Below, piece after piece: positions 59,608 to 64,000 of a stretch of 64,000 nucleotides of DNA. Made by a program: the position numbers and the translations under genes. The notes beneath the pieces were generated by a model. That model saw only the letters and a program-made list of their open reading frames with translations, was not told where the DNA came from and ran no database searches. The DNA is taken from the NCBI GenBank assembly GCA_947253655.1, contig CAMYAE010000005.1:44166-108165 (forward strand). The letters are read 5' to 3'. Source of the DNA: an uncultured Bacteroidales bacterium (lineage in GTDB: Bacteria > Bacteroidota > Bacteroidia > Bacteroidales > UBA932). The stretch's first letter is position 1, and each line of letters begins with the position of its first letter.

Positions 59608-60147
59608 TCAGAATCTCTTTTTGTACTCCAGAGCATCATATACCCACCGTCCCTGAGATTTTAAGACAGTCTCAATTGTATCCCTAACGCAGCCTTTGCC
59701 TCCGGGAAATACGGATATGTAGTCAGAAACCTGTTTCACCTCTTCTACAGCATCGGCCGGGCAGATCCCAATTCCGCTCCCCTCAATAACCTGAATATCA
59801 GGAATGTCGTCGCCTACATACATGATTTCCGAAAGAGCAAGTCCATGTCTGGAACAAAAGTCGGTTAGGTCTTCTATCTTATTCCTTGAGCCAAGGTAGA
59901 TGTCCTCGGTCTTTAATCCTAAGGTCAAGAACCTCGCCTTGACAGAGCCGGAGCGGCCGCCTGTAATTATGCCAACCTTGTAGCCGTTCATAACGGCCAT
60001 CCTGACTGCAAAGCCGTCTTTCGCATTGAATGTTCTGAAAAGTTCTCCATGCAGGTCGCAGAATACGCTACCGTCGGTGAAGACCCCGTCTACATCGAAA
60101 GCAAAGGCCTTTATATTGCTGAAATCTACAGAATTTTCCGGCCTCAT
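59608..60147 (-). CDS. kdsC: KDO-8-phosphate phosphatase (KdsC, HAD family)
   Basis: Removes phosphate from 3-deoxy-D-manno-octulosonate 8-phosphate for LPS core synthesis. HAD motif I is FDVDGVFTDG with nucleophile Asp18 and Asp20; motif II ITGGRSG; motif IV YVGDDIPD. The C-terminal ending GGKGCVRDTIETVL is the KdsC type. The 179-residue, capless form matches. A generic HAD phosphatase is the alternative. Overlaps the upstream DUF3467 gene by 4 bases. Confidence 0.92.
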   Translation of the reverse strand: MRPENSVDFSNIKAFAFDVDGVFTDGSVFCDLHGELFRTFNAKDGFAVRMAVMNGYKVGIITGGRSGSVKARFLTLGLKTEDIYLGSRNKIEDLTDFCSRHGLALSEIMYVGDDIPDIQVIEGSGIGICPADAVEEVKQVSDYISVFPGGKGCVRDTIETVLKSQGRWVYDALEYKKRF

Positions 60148-60476
60148 GATTTCGGACCGTTATTGAAAGGACCGAAGTCTTCTATATTAAATGTGCCGCC
60201 TTTCTGTTGCCCCTCGGCCGCATTGACATTGATTATTCCAAACTGGTTTTCGTATTTGATTATATTGTCTTGAATAGCCATAAGAAGCCTTTTAGCATGT
60301 TCGGGAGTCATTATTAGCCTGTTGGTGATTTCAGGCTTCGGTAGTCCCGGCAGCATTTCAGCGAAATCTATTATGAATTCACTTCTGGAGTGGGTGATTA
60401 TGGCCAGATTTGAGTAAGAACCTTTTGCTATTTCAGGTTTCAGATCAAGACTTATTTCCTGCTTTTCATTTTCCAT
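60144..60476 (-). CDS. DUF3467 protein
   Basis: Small soluble protein (110 residues) of a family widespread in Bacteroidota, function unknown. The core is AKGSYSNLAIITHSRSEFIIDFAEMLPG followed by EITNRLIMTPEHAKRLLMAIQDNI. The start is placed at 60476 (MENEKQ), since the promoter box at 60508-60515 would leave almost no leader for the ATG at 60494; the longer form is possible. First gene of the unit with kdsC and maf. Confidence 0.85.
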   Translation of the reverse strand: MENEKQEISLDLKPEIAKGSYSNLAIITHSRSEFIIDFAEMLPGLPKPEITNRLIMTPEHAKRLLMAIQDNIIKYENQFGIINVNAAEGQQKGGTFNIEDFGPFNNGPKS

Positions 60477-60507
60477 ATCGTTCAAATATTTCATATAATT
60501 AAGAATA

Positions 60508-60515
60508 CAAACTTA
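60508..60515 (-). promoter_or_regulatory. -7 promoter element for DUF3467-kdsC-maf
   Basis: TAAGTTTG on the minus strand, 31 bases before the ATG at 60476. Confidence 0.5.
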
Positions 60516-60587
60516 CATAAATTATTGCAAATTTCATTATTATATAATTATAAGAGATAAAACTCCGCAACGGAAAGCAAAAAGTTG

Positions 60588-60595
60588 TATCTTTG
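60588..60595 (+). promoter_or_regulatory. -7 promoter element for valS
   Basis: TATCTTTG, 56 bases before the valS ATG. I found no T-box-like or other attenuator in the leader. Confidence 0.5.
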
Positions 60596-60651
60596 TAAAA
60601 TGTGCCGCAGAAGCGGTGAACTGAATAATGAATTAATTTTCCTGATAGATT

Positions 60652-63309
60652 ATGGAACTTCCTGCAAAATACAATCCTTCGGAGGTAGAGGACAAATGGT
60701 ATGCCTATTGGCTGAATAACGGATGTTTTCACTCGGAACCCGATGAAAGGGAACCATATACTGTGGTGATTCCACCACCAAACGTAACGGGCATTCTTCA
60801 CATGGGACATGTGCTGAACAATACCCTGAATGACGTGCTCGTGCGAAAGGCCAGAATGGACGGCAAGAACGCCTGTTGGGTGCCTGGCACTGACCATGCC
60901 TCTATAGCCACCGAAAGCAAGGTGGTTGCAAAATTGAAGGCACAGGGCATTAGCAAGGAAGACTTGACCAGGGATGAGTTCCTGAAACATGCCTGGCAGT
61001 GGAAAGAGGAACATGGGGGCATTATTCTAAGTCAGCTCCGCAAGCTTGGTGCCTCATGCGATTGGGATAGGACAAAATTCACAATGGATCCGGATCTCTC
61101 GGAAGCAGTCATTAATACTTTTGTATATTTTTACAGGAAAGGATATATATACAGAGGGGTCAGAATGGTCAATTGGGACCCTGAAGGATTGACCGCCGTC
61201 AGCGATGAAGAGGTGATCCATAAAGACACAAAAAGTCATTTTTATCACCTGAGATACTATATTTCAGACGGAAAAGGCAAGCCGACAGACAAGTATCTTG
61301 TAATTGCCACTACAAGGCCGGAGACAATTATGGCCGATGCCGCCGTCAGTGTCAATCCTACTGATGAGAGATACCATTGGCTAAAAGGTAAGAAGCTGCT
61401 TATCCCTTTGATAAACAGGGAAATACCTGTCATAGAGGATAGTTATGTGGAAAAGGATTTCGGTACCGGCTGTCTGAAAGTGACCCCGGCTCATGATATC
61501 AATGACTACGAGATAGGACTTCGTCACAATCTGCCTATTATCGATATAATAGACAATAAAGGCAGGCTGAATGAAAAAGCTGTAATCCTGATTGGTGAGG
61601 ACCGTTTCGTGGCCAGGAAGAAGATAGTCTCAATGCTTGAAGAGGCTGGAAACCTGGAAAAAGTTGAAGAATATACTTCTCCTATCGGCTATTCCGAGCG
61701 TACAAATGCAGTGATTGAGCCTAAGCTTTCCACACAATGGTTCCTGAAAATGGGAGACCTTGCAAAAATGGCCTTGGAGTCGGTGGAAGCTGGAAAGATC
61801 AAGCTTATTCCTGACAAATACAGAAATACCTACAGGCATTGGATGGAAAATGTCCATGACTGGTGTATAAGCAGGCAACTTTGGTGGGGGCAAAGAATAC
61901 CGGCATACTATATGCCGGACGGCTGTTTTGTGGTCGCTCCGAATTTCGAAGAGGCCGTCAAGGAGGCTCAAAAGTTGAATCCCGCTCTCAAGCCGGATGA
62001 CCTGAGACAGGATGAAGATGTTCTTGACACTTGGTTTTCATCATGGCTCTGGCCTATTTCTGTATTTGATGCCGAAAAGCCCGGACATCCGGAACATGTG
62101 CCAAACAAGGATCTTTCCTACTATTATCCTACAAATGATTTGGTTACAGGTCCAGACATATTGTTTTTCTGGGTGGCCAGAATGATTATGGCCGGTGACG
62201 AATTCATGAATAAGGAACCGTTCTCCAATGTCTACCTGACAGGCATCGTCAGAGACAAGCTCGGCCGCAAGATGTCGAAGACTCTCGGCAATTCTCCGGA
62301 TCCGCTTGATCTGATTGCTCAATACGGAGCAGATGCCGTGAGAATAGGTATGCTTTTGTGTTCATCTGCCGGAAACGATATTTTCTATGATGAATCTCAG
62401 GTGGAGCAGGGCAGGAATTTCTGCAACAAAATTTGGAATTCTTACAGGCTTATCAGCGGCTGGACGATTGATTCATCACTTCAACAGCCGGAAGTTAACA
62501 AGCTGTCAATTAAGTGGTTTGAAGATAAATTAAACCAAACCATTGCCCTTACAGAAGACCATTATTCCAAGTTCAGGATTTCTGATGCACTGATGAGCAT
62601 ATATAAATTGTTCAGAGATGACTACTGCTCTTGGTATCTTGAGTTAGTAAAGCCGTCCTATGGAGCCGGAATAGATCAGGATACATACAATTCTACTAAA
62701 TTCTTCTTCGAGAAATTGCTTAAACTCATTCACCCGGTGATGCCTTTCATAACTGAAGAGTTGTGGCAGGCAATGGGGGAGAGAAAAGACGGGGAGACAA
62801 TAATGTTCCAACGCACCCCTGTTGCCGGAATCTTCGACGAGAATAATATAGAAAATTTTTCTATGGCTCAAGATGCTGTAAATAATATAAGAGGCATAAG
62901 ACAGCAGAAAGGTATTTCTCCTAAGTTGCCGTTGGAACTTAAGTACAAAGGCGATTTTCCGGAAAACATGATTCCGGTTATATGCAAGCTGGCAAATATA
63001 TCTGCTTCCGTCCATGTGTCGGACTTTGATAAGGATGAAACCGGTATTGCTTTTATGGTCCGTACAGCAGAAATGTTTGTGCCGATAGAAGGCTTCGTCA
63101 ATGTAGATGAAGAGTTGCAGAAATTGGAGGATCAGCTTGTGTACCAAAGAAAGTTCTTGGATGCTGTACGCAAAAAATTGTCTAATGCCAAGTTTACAGC
63201 TAATGCTCCTGAGGCCGTAGTGGCAACTGAGCGAAAAAAAGAAGCAGATTCTCTTTCAAAAATTGAAAGTTTGGAATCCCAAATTAAACTATTGACTGAC
63301 AATAAGTAA
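60652..63309 (+). CDS. valS: Valyl-tRNA synthetase
   Basis: Class I aminoacyl-tRNA synthetase of 885 residues. The start ELPAKYNPSEVEDKWYAYW is typical. HIGH appears as GILHMGH near residues 43-49; the editing domain includes ATTRPETIMAD; KMSKS appears as RKMSKTLG near 540; the C terminus is a coiled-coil arm (KLEDQLVYQRKFLDAVRKKL). Own promoter; the thioesterase gene follows after 33 bases. Confidence 0.97.
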   Translation: MELPAKYNPSEVEDKWYAYWLNNGCFHSEPDEREPYTVVIPPPNVTGILHMGHVLNNTLNDVLVRKARMDGKNACWVPGTDHASIATESKVVAKLKAQGISKEDLTRDEFLKHAWQWKEEHGGIILSQLRKLGASCDWDRTKFTMDPDLSEAVINTFVYFYRKGYIYRGVRMVNWDPEGLTAVSDEEVIHKDTKSHFYHLRYYISDGKGKPTDKYLVIATTRPETIMADAAVSVNPTDERYHWLKGKKLLIPLINREIPVIEDSYVEKDFGTGCLKVTPAHDINDYEIGLRHNLPIIDIIDNKGRLNEKAVILIGEDRFVARKKIVSMLEEAGNLEKVEEYTSPIGYSERTNAVIEPKLSTQWFLKMGDLAKMALESVEAGKIKLIPDKYRNTYRHWMENVHDWCISRQLWWGQRIPAYYMPDGCFVVAPNFEEAVKEAQKLNPALKPDDLRQDEDVLDTWFSSWLWPISVFDAEKPGHPEHVPNKDLSYYYPTNDLVTGPDILFFWVARMIMAGDEFMNKEPFSNVYLTGIVRDKLGRKMSKTLGNSPDPLDLIAQYGADAVRIGMLLCSSAGNDIFYDESQVEQGRNFCNKIWNSYRLISGWTIDSSLQQPEVNKLSIKWFEDKLNQTIALTEDHYSKFRISDALMSIYKLFRDDYCSWYLELVKPSYGAGIDQDTYNSTKFFFEKLLKLIHPVMPFITEELWQAMGERKDGETIMFQRTPVAGIFDENNIENFSMAQDAVNNIRGIRQQKGISPKLPLELKYKGDFPENMIPVICKLANISASVHVSDFDKDETGIAFMVRTAEMFVPIEGFVNVDEELQKLEDQLVYQRKFLDAVRKKLSNAKFTANAPEAVVATERKKEADSLSKIESLESQIKLLTDNK

Positions 63310-63342
63310 AACAAAACAGTTAAAACATATAACATTTTTGTT

Positions 63343-63765
63343 ATGCTGTATTTTGAGACAAAATTTCCGGTTAGATACTACGAAACCGATCAGATGGGAG
63401 TAGTTCATCATTCAAATTACATCAGATACTTTGAATGCGCAAGAAACGGACTTATGTCAGAAGGGGGATATCCTATTGAGGATTGTGAAGCTGACGGTGT
63501 GACTGTACCCGTAGTAGCTGTCGAATGCAAATATAAGCACCCTGCAATAATGGGAGACGTGTTGACCGTAACCGCTATTATAGATAAACTTCCGCTTGCA
63601 AAACTTACAGTGAAGCAGACGGTGCTAAATCAGGACGGTAAGATTTGTGCGGAAGGAAAAGTCACTTTAGGGTTTCTCGACAAGGCTACCGGAAGACCTA
63701 TAGCCTGTCCGGAAAAACTTGTCAGAATCATTGAAAATAGTTTTGCGCAAGAAATTGGAAAATGA
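63343..63765 (+). CDS. Acyl-CoA thioesterase, YbgC/4HBT type
   Basis: Hot-dog-fold thioesterase of 140 residues, active on acyl-CoA or acyl-ACP; the substrate is unknown. The N terminus has RYYETDQMGVVHHSNYIRYFE, with the catalytic Asp16 and the typical HHSNY segment. KHPAIMGDVLTVTA and the later EGKVTLGFLD complete the fold. The stop overlaps the next gene as ATGA. In proteobacteria YbgC sits with tol-pal genes; here it follows valS. Confidence 0.9.
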   Translation: MLYFETKFPVRYYETDQMGVVHHSNYIRYFECARNGLMSEGGYPIEDCEADGVTVPVVAVECKYKHPAIMGDVLTVTAIIDKLPLAKLTVKQTVLNQDGKICAEGKVTLGFLDKATGRPIACPEKLVRIIENSFAQEIGK

Positions 63766-64000
63766 TTTCAATTAACAACCTCACAGTAGCTTACGGAGGC
63801 TTTACCTTACTTGATAATATCAATTTTCATATCAGCGAAAAAGATAAGATAGGTCTGGTGGGTAAGAACGGTGCGGGGAAATCTACCATAATGAAGTTGA
63901 TCTGCGGTATTGATTCTCCGACCGCAGGAAGAATTGACAAGCCGGCGCATATCGAAATCGGCTACCTGCCCCAGATTATGAATCACAATAAGGGCAGGAC
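63762..64000 (+). CDS. ABC-F family ATPase, 5' part only
   Basis: Start of a duplicated-ATPase ABC-F protein of the translation-factor type (relatives include EttA, Uup and antibiotic-protection factors). About 80 residues are visible: ISINNLTVAYGGFTLLDNIN, then Walker A GLVGKNGAGKST and IGYLPQI, where the Q-loop lies. No membrane segment precedes it. The gene runs out of the window, so the subclass cannot be decided. Start ATG at 63762 overlaps the thioesterase stop. Confidence 0.9.
   Translation, partial: MISINNLTVAYGGFTLLDNINFHISEKDKIGLVGKNGAGKSTIMKLICGIDSPTAGRIDKPAHIEIGYLPQIMNHNKGR

Noticed and set aside
1..64000. Phage, IS element, CRISPR, toxin-antitoxin or restriction genes
   Set aside because: None of the large reading frames has a matching motif, and no arrays of regular repeats were seen; base composition looks even across the window.

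Overview
This window is a gene-dense chromosomal segment of an anaerobic or microaerophilic member of Bacteroidota, most likely order Bacteroidales. The evidence is the Bacteroidota-type promoter signal (TAnnTTTG near -7, sometimes with TTTG about 19-20 bases upstream) ahead of many genes, the near absence of Shine-Dalgarno sites, the family set (TamL lipoprotein, DUF4492 next to cytochrome bd, DUF3467, DUF349, a TPP-riboswitch-controlled TonB receptor, type III glutamine synthetase GlnN, IspG with an inserted domain) and the gene orders. A narrower placement such as Rikenellaceae is only a guess. No transposase, integrase, prophage, CRISPR array or defence island was seen; this is a housekeeping region.

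Layout. 1-5976 (+): 3' end of dnaA, rpe, then rsfS-ftsH-cdsA-psd, with birA opposite. 5977-15211 (-): a tight six-gene run read as ligA-yihY-rel-(Ig-like lipoprotein)-(outer-membrane protein)-ispG. 15367-18369 (+): PPi-type phosphofructokinase and a cytoplasmic GH13 enzyme. 18398-23911: trmH (-), tamL (+), rarA and an acetyltransferase-like gene (-). 24076-31243: the cytochrome bd operon (-) diverging from glpABC (+), which together make a glycerol-3-phosphate to quinone to oxygen route. 31244-31680: RNase P RNA with its own promoter and terminator (-). 31681-36552 (+): pyrG, a glutaminyl cyclase, and a TPP riboswitch in front of a TonB-dependent receptor. 36553-46363: a possible orphan small RNA, trmD (-), DUF349-yidC-yggS (+), lemA-DUF2207 (+), surE-lpxB (-). 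46516-54299: gapA, sdaA, a membrane-anchored GH25, rubrerythrin, pepC-like peptidase and pssA, a small hydrolase-like gene, an aminotransferase. 54399-58522 (+): glnN, a 3'-5' exonuclease, rlmI-like methyltransferase, tRNA-Cys. 58523-59023: a roughly 500-base gap holding a candidate small RNA with a full promoter and a terminator. 59024-60476 (-): DUF3467-kdsC-maf. 60652-64000 (+): valS, a thioesterase and the start of an ABC-F gene.

How it fits together. CdsA, PssA and Psd make up the complete CDP-diacylglycerol to phosphatidylethanolamine route, split over two loci. LpxB and KdsC serve lipid A/Kdo synthesis; TamL and YidC serve membrane protein biogenesis. Cytochrome bd and rubrerythrin fit an organism that meets low oxygen.

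No obvious undescribed multi-gene system is visible. The items most worth checking are two intergenic small-RNA candidates, an IspG of unusual intermediate length, and two envelope proteins of unknown function coupled to rel and ispG. Promoter positions also allow several start codons to be corrected.
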